DNA of 64,000 nt, taken from contig VGVA01000001.1 of assembly GCA_016874115.1 (NCBI GenBank), positions 1 through 64,000 on the forward strand. The letters are read 5' to 3'. The position numbers and the translations under genes were made by a program. Positions 1 through 9,116 of the stretch are shown in pieces; position 1 is the first letter of the stretch; every line of letters starts with the position of its first letter. Under the pieces are notes generated by a model. That model worked only from the letters and a program-made list of their open reading frames with translations. It had not been told where the DNA came from and ran no database searches. Source of the DNA: Gammaproteobacteria bacterium. GTDB lineage: Bacteria > Pseudomonadota > Gammaproteobacteria > Methylococcales > Methylomonadaceae.

Positions 1-116
1 ATGGTCGCAAAGTCCACGTGCTTTTCCATTACTTGCAGAATGTCGCCCAACATATCGAGTTTGGCTTCACGTTCTTCGGCGGCAAATAGGCTTTCTTTGA
101 TCATGGTGGTGTGCAT
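1..116 (-). CDS. IS5-like transposase, N-terminal fragment (runs off left edge)
   Basis: The minus strand reads an open frame starting at 116 and running off the window. Its start, including SLFAAEEREAKLDMLGD and then EKHVDFAT, resembles the N-terminus of IS5-family DDE transposases, in which a short helical segment precedes the catalytic domain. An alternative in-frame Met lies at 104. Only 38 residues are visible, so neither catalytic residues nor the state of the rest of the gene can be judged, and I could not identify a terminal inverted repeat in the 200 bases upstream. The family call is from memory of similar N-termini; no search was run. Confidence 0.55.
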   Translation of the reverse strand, partial: MHTTMIKESLFAAEEREAKLDMLGDILQVMEKHVDFAT

Positions 117-322
117 CAATCTAGCGGCTATGTAGATATGCTATTTTAACATGGGTGGGTTTTTCGATGCGCCCTAATGTTCTAAAAACGAACAACATCT
201 CAAGCCCCGCAAAAATCAGGCATTTTGAGCAACAAGCTCAATTAATGAAATGGGCGGCGGCTGCGTTTGCCTTGCGCTTACTTTTCATTTAGCCGTCAGC
301 GCAGACGTTAGGTAACGCCCCG

Positions 323-538
323 CTAATGAATGTCCAGAAAAAATAAATCGTTAATCAGGTTTTTGGTATGCGGCGTCAACCAAATTTTTTTTATTTTTTT
401 GGATTTTACCTGCTCGGTTTTCATCACGCGCCGGTCACGTAGCTTACGCCGCTCGCGCTTAATTTTTATTTTTCCAGACAGAGAAATATCGTTAGTCCGG
501 CGGAGTTTTTTCCGTAAATCGGGAACGTTCAGATTCAT
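323..538 (-). CDS. Small basic protein, unknown (doubtful gene)
   Basis: A 71-residue frame preceded by GTGAGG a few bases before its ATG. The product is very rich in Lys and Arg in its middle part and hydrophobic at the end, with no motif I recognise. A plus-strand frame of 82 residues covers the same bases without a clear ribosome site and looks like its antisense shadow. It may be a small basic protein or a chance frame in intergenic DNA between the transposase fragment and the next gene. Bases 117-322 and 579-643 show nothing that I can assign. Confidence 0.3.
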   Translation of the reverse strand: MNLNVPDLRKKLRRTNDISLSGKIKIKRERRKLRDRRVMKTEQVKSKKIKKIWLTPHTKNLINDLFFLDIH

Positions 539-643
539 AAAACCTCACAATAAGGTCAATCTGTCTAATTGCTTTTAATTAATGGCTGTAAATGCTGTTT
601 TTGACCGAAATTCTTTAAAAAACACGCATCTGTAATCACTGTA

Positions 644-1243
644 CTATAAAGAGCTTGCTAATTCCTTAAGCGCCATGCCGCCTTGATGAAATACCGGCCA
701 ACCGTCACCCACCAGCACGGTATTAATGGACGGCAGATCCGCCATGCGCCGCACCGATTCTTTCGCCGCAGCGACGTCTTTCAACTTCATTTCCGGGAGC
801 ATGCATAATTCGCCTGCTGCGTGACCGCGGATTAAATCGCCGGTTATCAGCGTGTTATCTTCCAAGACCAGCGCGAGCTCTCCCGGTGTTTTCGAACCGC
901 TAAGTTCGTAAACCGTTAATCCTGACACAATCTCATCCCTATCTTGCAACCAATCCTGGCATATGAGCGGAAACGTGTTTTTTTCTTTCGCCGGCCCGTA
1001 CAAACTGGCTCCCATTACTTTAGCCAGATGAAAAGCATCGCGGCAATGATCGCTATTCGTCACGATAATTAATGACGCCCCGCCCAATTGCCGCAAATGG
1101 TTAAGATCGTGTACCGATAACGGCAAAGGATCGATCAAAATATTGCCTTCCTGCCTAACCCAGAGAATGCTGTGAAAATCTAGATTCCGTTCCGGGTTGA
1201 ATTCCGACCAGCAAAATAAATCTTTCCGGTGTAACTGTTTCAT
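644..1243 (-). CDS. MBL-fold hydrolase-like protein with degenerate metal site
   Basis: A 199-residue protein with the overall pattern of a metallo-beta-lactamase fold: an early strand ending in LIDPLP, a loop LIIVTNSDHCRD where the family has HxHxDH, then LITGDLIRGHAAGEL, which carries the GD of the bridging metal ligand, and VLVGDGWPVFH near the end. The first His of the usual metal motif is replaced (TNSDHCRD), so metal binding may be altered or lost. It stands alone on the minus strand, divergent from mraZ. The substrate is unknown. The fold assignment is fairly likely; catalytic activity is doubtful. Confidence 0.65.
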   Translation of the reverse strand: MKQLHRKDLFCWSEFNPERNLDFHSILWVRQEGNILIDPLPLSVHDLNHLRQLGGASLIIVTNSDHCRDAFHLAKVMGASLYGPAKEKNTFPLICQDWLQDRDEIVSGLTVYELSGSKTPGELALVLEDNTLITGDLIRGHAAGELCMLPEMKLKDVAAAKESVRRMADLPSINTVLVGDGWPVFHQGGMALKELASSL

Positions 1244-1635
1244 ACGCCTTAATCCGTTACTATCTCAAAAAATTGGATTGATGATTATCTTCGCATAGAC
1301 ATTGAAGATATTTGCATTTTTTGACATGGCTTTAATGAGTTTAGTCCAAAAATTATTACCGTTGCAGTTAAAAATTTTTAAAAGATTAGTTACAAATTAA
1401 AGTGAAACCTCACATAAATGTCTTAATGGATTGATAAAAAAGTAATTTATTTTACTGTGTTTTTTACAAATTCCTTTAATAATCTTTTTCTAAGTCATTG
1501 TCGAAAAAGATAATTTTTATTTTCAATCGCTTCCTGTTGTGTTATTCTACCTCGTAAGTGGAAAATTGTGGCGAATATTGGTAGCTCAGCGGAAAGAGGG
1601 CGGAGTTACCTAAATATTAATAATGGGGGAAGCTC
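1244..1635. other. Gene-free AT-rich region upstream of the dcw cluster
   Basis: A stretch of 392 bases between the MBL-like gene and mraZ. Bases 1320-1545 are strongly AT-rich with many A and T runs, typical of promoter or UP-element DNA. A TATTCT at 1543-1548 could be the -10 element for mraZ, but no convincing -35 partner was found. The final part holds the MraZ operator listed separately. No open frame of note. Confidence 0.6.
1558..1603 (+). promoter_or_regulatory. MraZ operator: five GG-core repeats at 10-base spacing
   Basis: Repeats with a conserved G-rich core start at 1558 (GTGGA), 1568 (GTGGC), 1578 (TTGGT), 1588 (AGCGG) and 1598 (GGGCGG), that is one per helical turn. MraZ of Escherichia coli is known to bind three TGGGN repeats with 5-base spacers upstream of its own gene, and this array has the same geometry with more, looser copies. 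It sits 33 bases upstream of the mraZ start, consistent with autoregulation of the whole cluster. Confidence 0.7.
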
Positions 1636-2103
1636 TTGTTTACAGGCAATGCCACCGTCAATCTCGACGAAAAAGGCCGTTTTGCCATCCCCACCCGCTA
1701 TCGCGACCGGGTGCAAGAACTTTGCGCCTGCAAATTAATCGTCACCGTTGCCATTAACGAACGCGGCGTTGGCGTCGACGGTTGCCTTTGGATTTATCCG
1801 TTACCGGCCTGGGAAGAGCTTCTAAAAACCATTAGTAAATTGTCTGATCTTAACAGAAAGGCATTAAAACTAAAACGCTTTCTAATAGGCTACGCCGCCG
1901 ACTGTGAAATGGATACGCAAGGCCGTGTGTTGCTACCGGAAATGCTAAGAAAGTTTGCTAGGCTGGATAAAAAAATGATTTTGGTGGGCCAGTTGAATCG
2001 CTTCGAATTGTGGAATGAAGACGATTGGCTGAAAGAAGAAGCCGACTTCAAAGACAACGACGATATTGAAGGACTTGAGTCATTAGGCGATCTCTCTTTT
2101 TAA
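1636..2103 (+). CDS. mraZ: Transcriptional regulator MraZ
   Basis: A 155-residue protein with two AbrB-like SpoVT halves. The first begins TVNLDEKGRFAIPTRYRD (residues about 7-24) and the second has CEMDTQGRVLLPEMLR, each holding the DxxGR and P motif of the family. MraZ forms ring-shaped oligomers that bind repeats upstream of the dcw operon. The start is a TTG preceded by GGGGGAAG, since family members begin MFxG at exactly this point and no ATG is available. It is the first gene of the cluster, 13 bases before rsmH, and is probably controlled by its own operator at 1558-1603. The length is slightly above the usual 140-152. Confidence 0.97.
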   Translation: MFTGNATVNLDEKGRFAIPTRYRDRVQELCACKLIVTVAINERGVGVDGCLWIYPLPAWEELLKTISKLSDLNRKALKLKRFLIGYAADCEMDTQGRVLLPEMLRKFARLDKKMILVGQLNRFELWNEDDWLKEEADFKDNDDIEGLESLGDLSF

Positions 2104-2116
2104 TTGAGGTAAATAG

Positions 2117-3043
2117 ATGCCCCATCAGCCAGTCATGTTGCCGCAGGCGCTCGAACAACTGGCGATCAAGGAAGACGGAATTTATGTAGATTGCACGTTC
2201 GGCCGGGGCGGTCACAGTCAAGGAATCTTGGACTTACTGGGTGCAAAAGGCAGATTACTGGCGCTTGACAGGGATTACGACGCCATTAATTCAAATACGG
2301 CAACCTTAATGCGTAAGGATCCGCGATTTATATTACGGCATGGTCGCTTTTCAACCTTAGAAACGTGGATGAAGGAAGCGGACTTGATTGAAAAGATCGA
2401 CGGTATTGTTATGGATCTGGGCGTATCATCCCCGCAACTGGATGATCCGGATCGTGGCTTCAGCTTTATGCGTAACGGCCCGTTGGATATGCGGATGGAC
2501 AATAGCGCCGATTTATCGGCGGCGGATTGGCTCAACCAGGTAAGCGAACAAGATCTGTCCAGAGTGCTGCACGAATACGGTGAGGAACGGTTTGCCAATC
2601 GCATCGCTCAGGCAATTGTCAAGGCCAGAGCAGTACGGCCAATCGTCACAACCCGTGATTTGGCGGAGTTAATCGAAAACGCCGGTGTAAAGCGCGATCC
2701 GTATAAACATCCGGCAACGCGCGTTTTCCAGGCAATCCGTATCGAGATCAACAAAGAGCTAGAAGAACTGAAAACCGTACTGCAGCAATCTATTAATGTA
2801 TTAAAGCACGGCGGTAGATTGGTGGTGATTTCGTTCCATTCGCTGGAAGACAGGATAGTCAAGCAGTTTATTAGAAACGAGTCCGGCGCCAAGTACGATC
2901 CGGGCCGCTTGCCGGTTAAGCAAGCCGATATCCCGCAAGGCAGGATAATCGGCAAAGGCAAGCCATTAACGGCGGGAGCTTTGGAAATTGAACAAAACCC
3001 AAGAGCACGAAGCGCCATTATGAGGGTTGCAGAAAAACGGTAG
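2117..3043 (+). CDS. rsmH: 16S rRNA m4C1402 methyltransferase RsmH
   Basis: A 308-residue SAM-dependent enzyme that N4-methylates C1402 in the 16S rRNA decoding site. It starts MPHQPVMLPQAL as family members do, with the SAM-binding VDCTFGRGGHS at about residues 24-34, MDLGVSSPQLDDPDRGFSF near residue 100 and the late VISFHSLEDRIVK. A GAGGTAAATAG precedes the ATG. Its usual place is directly after mraZ. Full length, nothing odd. Confidence 0.98.
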   Translation: MPHQPVMLPQALEQLAIKEDGIYVDCTFGRGGHSQGILDLLGAKGRLLALDRDYDAINSNTATLMRKDPRFILRHGRFSTLETWMKEADLIEKIDGIVMDLGVSSPQLDDPDRGFSFMRNGPLDMRMDNSADLSAADWLNQVSEQDLSRVLHEYGEERFANRIAQAIVKARAVRPIVTTRDLAELIENAGVKRDPYKHPATRVFQAIRIEINKELEELKTVLQQSINVLKHGGRLVVISFHSLEDRIVKQFIRNESGAKYDPGRLPVKQADIPQGRIIGKGKPLTAGALEIEQNPRARSAIMRVAEKR

Positions 3044-3047
3044 CACA

Positions 3048-3338
3048 ATGGCAGAAAGCAAGGCAGTCAGTAAAGTCGAATTAGCGCTATTAACATTGTT
3101 ACTGATTGTATTAATGAGTTCTGCCCTAGCCGTTATTTATTGTAAGAATTATTCGCGTTCGCTCTTTAGTGAGATTGAGCGCCAAGAACGGGCATTAGAA
3201 CAATACGAGGTAGAGTGGGGGCAAATGCAATTGGAGCTGTCTACTTTGGCAGAACAAAATCGCGTTGAATCTATCGCTCGTGGAAAACTAAAACTGATCA
3301 TGCCGCAGAGAGAAAATATTATCTATATAAAGCCTTAG
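3048..3338 (+). CDS. ftsL: Cell division protein FtsL
   Basis: A 96-residue bitopic membrane protein: a short cytoplasmic start, one transmembrane helix at about residues 11-32, and a periplasmic coiled coil ending in LIMPQRENIIYIKP. FtsL forms a subcomplex with FtsB and FtsQ that activates septal synthesis by FtsW and FtsI. I start at the ATG at 3048, just after the rsmH stop; an in-frame TTG at 3027 overlapping rsmH would add seven residues but has no spaced ribosome site. Identification rests on position, size and topology, since the sequence of FtsL is poorly conserved. Confidence 0.92.
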   Translation: MAESKAVSKVELALLTLLLIVLMSSALAVIYCKNYSRSLFSEIERQERALEQYEVEWGQMQLELSTLAEQNRVESIARGKLKLIMPQRENIIYIKP

Positions 3339-5162
3339 ATGCAAGCAATAACAGGTAACAGGTCACGGAGTCAGATACGTCATTTTTCTGGACGAAGAAC
3401 ATTTATGCTGGCCTTTATCATGGTTTGCATGTGTGTCCTGGTTGCGCGCGCCGTACATTTGCAGGTCTTTAGAAAAGATTTTCTGCAAGAGCGAAGCCGC
3501 TATGTTGATACCATTTCCACCCCTTCTTATCGCGGCGTCATTGAAGACCGCAATGGCGAGGCGTTGGCAATCAGCTCGCCTGCCCCTTCCATCGTCATTA
3601 ACCCCAAAGAATTCATGCAAATTGAAGATGGGGTTATTAATAAGATGAAAAAAAAATACAAATCGGAAAACGGCATAGATAAGCTATCCGATGCCCAAAA
3701 GCAGGAAGTGCTCGCCTTATACCAAGCTGTAAAATCCGAAAAAATCGACCGCCTTGAAAACTTGCTGAGCTTACCGAAAGGCAAAATAGCGGCCATTCTT
3801 GTAGAAAAAAAGAACAAGGGATTTGCTTATCTTGCCAAAAAGATCAATCCCGGCTTGGCCGAGCAGGTTAAGGCGCTAAAGCTGGCTGGCATTACAACAA
3901 TGCCTGAATTCAAACGTTTTTACCCGTCCGGTGAAGTCACGGCTCACCTGCTGGGTTTCACCGATGCGGAAGATGTCGGGCAGACCGCTTTAGAGAAGCA
4001 TTATGAGTCCGTATTAAAAGGCACGGACGGCAAAAAAACCGTCATTAAAGACGGTATGCATCAAGTCATTGCCGATGTTGAAAACATCACCTCGCCTGTT
4101 TCCGGGAAAAGTCTTAGGTTAAGCATAGATCAACGAATTCAATATCTGGCTTACCGGGAATTGCAAAATGCAGTCGCCATTAATAAAGCCAAAGCCGGCA
4201 CAATTGTGATTTTAGACGCCAAAACCGGCGAAATTTTGGCAGCGGCCAATCAACCATCATTCAATCCGAATGCGAAAACCAATCTCAAAGAAATACTGTA
4301 CAGAAACCGCGGCTTTACCGAGATATTCGAACCCGGATCCACAGTCAAACCCTTTGTAGTCGCCGCTGCACTGGAAGGTAAATACATCCGTCCTGACGAC
4401 TGGTTCGTTACCGATGGGGTATATCAAATTGGCAAGGATAGCGTCAAGGATACCCATAATTATGGAACGTTAAATGTTGAGGGCGTGATAAAAAATTCCA
4501 GCAACATTGGCGTTACTAAGATGGCCTTGAAAATGCCGGTTAATTATTTTTGCGAAACCTATAAAAACTTAGGATTCGGCGAATACCCCGCCACCGGCTT
4601 TCCGGGCGAAGCCAAAGGACACATGCCGGTAGGCAAACGATTGCGCGATTTCGACCGCGCCATTTTATCCTACGGCTACGGCATGAATCTTTCTGCCGTG
4701 CAACTGGCGCGCGCTTACACCGCATTGGCTGACGATGGGATTTTGCATTCGGTCAGCTTGCTTAAACGCGATGAAGATGTGGATGCGCGCAGAGTGTTCT
4801 CGGAGAAGACCGCCCGGCGGGTAAGAAAAATGATGGAAAGCGTCATTACCAAAGAAGGTACCGCTTACGAAGCGCGGGTCGACGGCTATCGCGTCGCCGG
4901 TAAAACGGGAACAGCTAAAAAAGCAGGCGCGCGCGGCTATTCGCAAAACAGTTACTTTGCCTTATTTGCGGGCCTAGCTCCGGCCAGCAATCCACGGATG
5001 GTTATGGTAGTGATGATAGATGAACCGTCCGCCGGACAGTATTACGGCGGCCTAGTGGCTGCGCCGGTCTTTTCCAAAGTCATGAGCAGCACATTACGCA
5101 TTTTAGGCGTTACGCCGGATCAGGAAAATACCATGCCGATACTGCTGGCCAAAAAGAATTAA
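3339..5162 (+). CDS. ftsI: Septal transpeptidase FtsI (PBP3)
   Basis: Class B penicillin-binding protein of 607 residues that crosslinks septal peptidoglycan with FtsW. An N-terminal membrane anchor (about residues 22-40) is followed by the pedestal domain with RGVIEDRNGEALA and a transpeptidase domain. The catalytic SxxK is STVK with Ser334, SSN is at 387-389 and KTGT at 522-525. The ATG directly follows the ftsL stop codon (TAGATG), so the two are translationally linked. It is longer than the E. coli protein (588) mainly because of a charged, Lys- and Glu-rich segment at about residues 103-150 in the non-catalytic part. Confidence 0.97.
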   Translation: MQAITGNRSRSQIRHFSGRRTFMLAFIMVCMCVLVARAVHLQVFRKDFLQERSRYVDTISTPSYRGVIEDRNGEALAISSPAPSIVINPKEFMQIEDGVINKMKKKYKSENGIDKLSDAQKQEVLALYQAVKSEKIDRLENLLSLPKGKIAAILVEKKNKGFAYLAKKINPGLAEQVKALKLAGITTMPEFKRFYPSGEVTAHLLGFTDAEDVGQTALEKHYESVLKGTDGKKTVIKDGMHQVIADVENITSPVSGKSLRLSIDQRIQYLAYRELQNAVAINKAKAGTIVILDAKTGEILAAANQPSFNPNAKTNLKEILYRNRGFTEIFEPGSTVKPFVVAAALEGKYIRPDDWFVTDGVYQIGKDSVKDTHNYGTLNVEGVIKNSSNIGVTKMALKMPVNYFCETYKNLGFGEYPATGFPGEAKGHMPVGKRLRDFDRAILSYGYGMNLSAVQLARAYTALADDGILHSVSLLKRDEDVDARRVFSEKTARRVRKMMESVITKEGTAYEARVDGYRVAGKTGTAKKAGARGYSQNSYFALFAGLAPASNPRMVMVVMIDEPSAGQYYGGLVAAPVFSKVMSSTLRILGVTPDQENTMPILLAKKN

Positions 5163-5172
5163 TAGCCGGATT

Positions 5173-6672
5173 ATGATGAAATTATCCGATCTACTCAACG
5201 GCCTGGTCGCAATGTCAAGCAAGAACATCAGTCTTGCAGCTAAGATCGACGTTAACGGTCTGGCCTTGGATAGCCGTAACGTTCGGACAAACGATGTCTT
5301 TATCGCCTTGGCAGGCGATCAGCAACATGGCCTGACTTTTGTGGGAAACGCCATTGCAAACGGCGCTGCCGCAGTGTTGTTTGATCCGACCAATGGCGGT
5401 GACCGGCTTGCGCAAGCCATTAATGAGCTACCCGCCATCGCTATAGAAAATCTCGGCAAAATCATCGGTATTATCGCCGCCCGGTTTTACGAAGAGCCTT
5501 CCAACCGCTTGGATGTTATCGGCATAACCGGCACCAACGGTAAAACATCGTGCAGTCAATTTTTAGGCCAACTGCTGGATGATTGCGGAATCATCGGCAC
5601 CTTGGGTTGGGGCGAATGGGATCGTCTACATACAACCATTAATACCACGCCCGACGCCCTATCCTTACAGCAGATTATGGCTGAATTCGTCCGGCAAAAC
5701 AAAAAAGCCGTAGCCATGGAAGTGTCTTCGCACGGCCTGGATCAAGGGAGGGTTAACGGCATAACGTTTAAGGGTGCTGTCTACACCAATATCAGCAGGG
5801 ATCATCTGGATTACCACGGCACAATGGAGGAGTACCTTGCCGCCAAATTGAAATTGCTGCAATCTCCCGGCCTTGAATTTGCCATCATTAATATGGATGA
5901 CGACTATTGCCAGCGCATTCTTGCCGCCGCGTCGGCGCAAGTCCGCTGCTGGGGCGTCACCGCCAAGGATAAACAAGCGGCTACGGATGAGTTCGTTAGT
6001 GCCAGGAACATCAAACACCAATTTGACGGCATCGAAATGCAGATTAATTGGCGGGACGAACTGCAGACCATTAAAGTTCCGCTCTACGGCGATTTCAACA
6101 CGGAAAATATCTTATGCGTGCTGGCTGTCATGCTGGCGCTGGGTTACTCATTAACTGACATTGCCAGCAAATTGTCTGCCGTTAAGCCGGTTGCAGGACG
6201 AATGGATCGCTGTGAAACCGATACCGATAAAGTGAGCGTTTTTGTCGATTACGCTCATTCTCCCGATGCGTTAAACCGTGTCTTAGGTAGTTTACGTCAA
6301 CACTGCGTTAATCAATTGTGGGTTGTATTCGGTTGCGGGGGCAACCGCGATACCGGCAAACGTCCGCAGATGGGAAGCATCGCCGAACAGTGGGCGGATC
6401 ATGTCATCGTCACCGATGATAATCCGCGTTTCGAAAATAACGAAACAATCGCTAAAGAAATTTTGTCAGGTTGTCATTCCGACAAAGTGATATTAATCCA
6501 GGATAGAAAAGAAGCCATTCAATACGCCATTAATCATGCCGTGGAACACGACTGCATTTTAATAGCCGGCAAAGGCCATGAAAATTATCAGGAAATTAAA
6601 GGGGTTCAATATCCGTTTAACGACAAACAGATCGCCGAGGAAACGCTTACCAAGAGGTTCGGCTGCCAATGA
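5173..6672 (+). CDS. murE: UDP-MurNAc-tripeptide synthetase MurE
   Basis: A 499-residue cytoplasmic Mur ligase adding the third amino acid to UDP-MurNAc-L-Ala-D-Glu. The ATP loop GITGTNGKTSC lies at about residues 117-127, the middle domain has NISRDHLDYHG, and the C-terminal domain carries DDNPR at about 415-419. DNPR is the known signature of meso-diaminopimelate-adding enzymes, as opposed to lysine-adding ones, so mDAP peptidoglycan is expected. The stop overlaps the murF start by four bases. Confidence 0.97.
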   Translation: MMKLSDLLNGLVAMSSKNISLAAKIDVNGLALDSRNVRTNDVFIALAGDQQHGLTFVGNAIANGAAAVLFDPTNGGDRLAQAINELPAIAIENLGKIIGIIAARFYEEPSNRLDVIGITGTNGKTSCSQFLGQLLDDCGIIGTLGWGEWDRLHTTINTTPDALSLQQIMAEFVRQNKKAVAMEVSSHGLDQGRVNGITFKGAVYTNISRDHLDYHGTMEEYLAAKLKLLQSPGLEFAIINMDDDYCQRILAAASAQVRCWGVTAKDKQAATDEFVSARNIKHQFDGIEMQINWRDELQTIKVPLYGDFNTENILCVLAVMLALGYSLTDIASKLSAVKPVAGRMDRCETDTDKVSVFVDYAHSPDALNRVLGSLRQHCVNQLWVVFGCGGNRDTGKRPQMGSIAEQWADHVIVTDDNPRFENNETIAKEILSGCHSDKVILIQDRKEAIQYAINHAVEHDCILIAGKGHENYQEIKGVQYPFNDKQIAEETLTKRFGCQ

Positions 6673-8030
6673 AAATGCTACTTAGCGAAATCGCCAAAGC
6701 AACCGACGGCATACTTGTTGGCGTCGATGCCGCCATTCAGTCGGTCAGCATTAATACCCGCACCCTGCAGCCGGGCGACCTTTATGTGGCGATTAAAGGT
6801 CTGCAATTTGACGGCAATGAATTCATCAGCGACGCCGAATCTTCCGGTGCTGTAGCAGCAATGATACATCCGGGCTTTACCACAAAATTACCGCATATAG
6901 TGGTTAATGACACCCGACTTGCCTTGGCCAGACTGGCAGGCGCATGGCGCGATAAAGCATCGGCTAAAGTAGTCGGCATTACCGGCAGCAACGGCAAGAC
7001 GACCGTTAAAGAAATGACTGCTGCCGTCTTAGGCACAGCCGGCTCTGTGCTTTACACGCAAGGCAATCTGAACAACGATATCGGTGTGCCGTTAACCTTG
7101 CTGCGCTTAGACGATCAGCATCGGTTTGCCGTGATTGAAATGGGCGCTAATCATCAGGGCGAAATCGCTTATACCAGCGCCATTGCTAAATCGGATGTTG
7201 TTATTCTGAATAATGCGGGCGCTGCTCATATAGAAGGTTTCGGCAGTCTGGACGGTATCGCCAAAGGCAAAGGCGAAATCGTCGAAACCCTGAAAGCCGA
7301 TGGCGTTGCCGTGTTGAACAATGACGATAAATATTTCGATTACTGGACGGCTATTGCCGGTCGGCGCAAAGTCATCGCCTTTGGTTTTCATGAACACGCC
7401 GATGTCAGGGCGCAATACATCAAAACCGACATTATTAATAACGCCTTCGCCACGACTTTCGAGTTGTTAGCGCAAGGTACTTCAATTAATGTTAATTTGA
7501 AATTGGCTGGACAACATAATGTAAAAAACGCGCTGGCCTCCGCCTCTGCCGGATTGGCGCTGGGTCTGACTCTGGAACAAATCAAAAACGGACTCGAAAG
7601 CGTCGCGCCGGTTACAGGACGCCTGCAACCATTAATAAGCCGACTGGGCAATATCGTTATTGACGACACCTATAACGCCAATGCCGATTCTTTGAAAGCA
7701 GGCGTTGACGTGTTGATTAATTGCCGAGGACCGCATTGGGTGGTGATTGGCGCTTTCAACGAACTGGGTCCAGACAGCCCATCCATACACGCCGATATCG
7801 GTAAATTACTCAGCTCCAAGGGTATTGTGCGCCTGTTGGCTATAGGCTCCGATGCCAAAAACTCAGTGCAGTCTTTTGGCAAAGGAGCCACTTTTTTTGC
7901 CCATCAGGAGGAGTTAATCAACACCTTAACTGAGGAGTTAACCGGTATCGAAACAATATTAATAAAAGGTTCAAGGACGCAGCACATGGAAAACGTTGCC
8001 GCGGCCTTGGTGGATAACTTTAGGAAATAA
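6669..8030 (+). CDS. murF: UDP-MurNAc-pentapeptide synthetase MurF
   Basis: A 453-residue Mur ligase that adds D-Ala-D-Ala to the UDP-MurNAc tripeptide, the last cytoplasmic step before MraY. The ATP loop VGITGSNGKTTVKEM is at about residues 102-116, followed by YTQGNLNNDIGVPLTLL and EMGANHQGEI, all family landmarks; VIDDTYNANADS marks the C-terminal domain. ATGA overlap with murE and three bases before mraY. Confidence 0.97.
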   Translation: MKMLLSEIAKATDGILVGVDAAIQSVSINTRTLQPGDLYVAIKGLQFDGNEFISDAESSGAVAAMIHPGFTTKLPHIVVNDTRLALARLAGAWRDKASAKVVGITGSNGKTTVKEMTAAVLGTAGSVLYTQGNLNNDIGVPLTLLRLDDQHRFAVIEMGANHQGEIAYTSAIAKSDVVILNNAGAAHIEGFGSLDGIAKGKGEIVETLKADGVAVLNNDDKYFDYWTAIAGRRKVIAFGFHEHADVRAQYIKTDIINNAFATTFELLAQGTSINVNLKLAGQHNVKNALASASAGLALGLTLEQIKNGLESVAPVTGRLQPLISRLGNIVIDDTYNANADSLKAGVDVLINCRGPHWVVIGAFNELGPDSPSIHADIGKLLSSKGIVRLLAIGSDAKNSVQSFGKGATFFAHQEELINTLTEELTGIETILIKGSRTQHMENVAAALVDNFRK

Positions 8031-8033
8031 GTC

Positions 8034-9116
8034 ATGCTACTTTATCTTGCAGACTATTTAATGACATTTGAAGGCGGCTTTAGGGTCTTTCATTACTTGA
8101 CCTTCAGAGCTATTCTGGGCGCGCTGACCTCACTGATTATTTCGTTCATCATCGGCCCCACGATGATACGAAAGTTAAGCCGGAAAAAGATCGGGCAAAG
8201 CATCAGGGAATTAGGCCCTCAATCTCATTATGAAAAAGCCGGAACGCCGACAATGGGCGGTACTTTGATTCTGGTAGCCGTTACCACCAGCACCCTGCTC
8301 TGGGGCGATCTGAGCAACCGTTATATCTGGGTTATCCTGTTGGTTACTCTCGGTTACGGCGTCATCGGTTTTATCGACGATTACCGTAAAGTTATTAAAC
8401 GTAACAGTGACGGTTTATCAGCAAAGGCCAAATACTTTTGGCAATCATTAATAGGCTTTATTGCCGTTGTGTTTCTGTATCAAAGCGCTGTCGTACCGGC
8501 GGAAACGCAGTTTTTTGTCCCGTTCTTTAAAGACGTTATGCTGGATATGGGTTGGATGTATATCGTCCTCAGCTATTTCGTTATTGTCGGCACCAGCAAT
8601 GCAGTCAATCTGACCGACGGACTGGACGGCTTGGCGATTATGCCAACCGTGCTGGTTGCTGCCGGCCTGGGTATCTTTGCCTACTTATCGGGGCATGTTG
8701 GATTTTCAGAATATCTGGCTATCCCCTACTTACCCAATGCCGGTGAATTAATTGTTTTTTGCGCCGCATTAATCGGCGCTGGTTTGGGCTTTTTATGGTT
8801 TAACACATACCCGGCCATGGTGTTTATGGGCGATGTCGGCGCCTTAGCTTTAGGCGGCGCTTTAGGCGTTTTGGCGGTTCTGATCCGGCAAGAGATCGTA
8901 TTGATCATCATGGGCGGCGTATTTGTGATGGAGACCTTATCGGTCATGATTCAAGTGGCTTCATTCAAAATGACCGGCAAACGCGTCTTCAAGATGGCGC
9001 CTATTCATCATCATTTCGAATTGAAAGGCTGGCCTGAACCCAGAGTCATTGTGCGCTTCTGGATCATCACGGTTATTTTAGTATTGGTCGGTTTAGCTAC
9101 ATTAAAACTTAGATAA
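8034..9116 (+). CDS. mraY: Phospho-MurNAc-pentapeptide translocase MraY
   Basis: A 360-residue polytopic membrane enzyme with about ten transmembrane helices that transfers phospho-MurNAc-pentapeptide to undecaprenyl phosphate, making lipid I. Visible landmarks are [14 protein letters not shown] with the catalytic Asp pair, [24 protein letters not shown] and the cytoplasmic [12 protein letters not shown] histidine loop. The length equals that of E. coli MraY. Its TAA stop shares one base with the murD ATG. Confidence 0.98.
   Translation: MLLYLADYLMTFEGGFRVFHYLTFRAILGALTSLIISFIIGPTMIRKLSRKKIGQSIRELGPQSHYEKAGTPTMGGTLILVAVTTSTLLWGDLSNRYIWVILLVTLGYGVIGFIDDYRKVIKRNSDGLSAKAKYFWQSLIGFIAVVFLYQSAVVPAETQFFVPFFKDVMLDMGWMYIVLSYFVIVGTSNAVNLTDGLDGLAIMPTVLVAAGLGIFAYLSGHVGFSEYLAIPYLPNAGELIVFCAALIGAGLGFLWFNTYPAMVFMGDVGALALGGALGVLAVLIRQEIVLIIMGGVFVMETLSVMIQVASFKMTGKRVFKMAPIHHHFELKGWPEPRVIVRFWIITVILVLVGLATLKLR

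Noticed and set aside
240..330. Possible integron attC-like end (GTTAGGT near 308 with upstream complementary pieces)
   Set aside because: Only one core-like GTTRRRY is seen; the opposite RYYYAAC core and paired L boxes could not be found, so it does not support an attC call.
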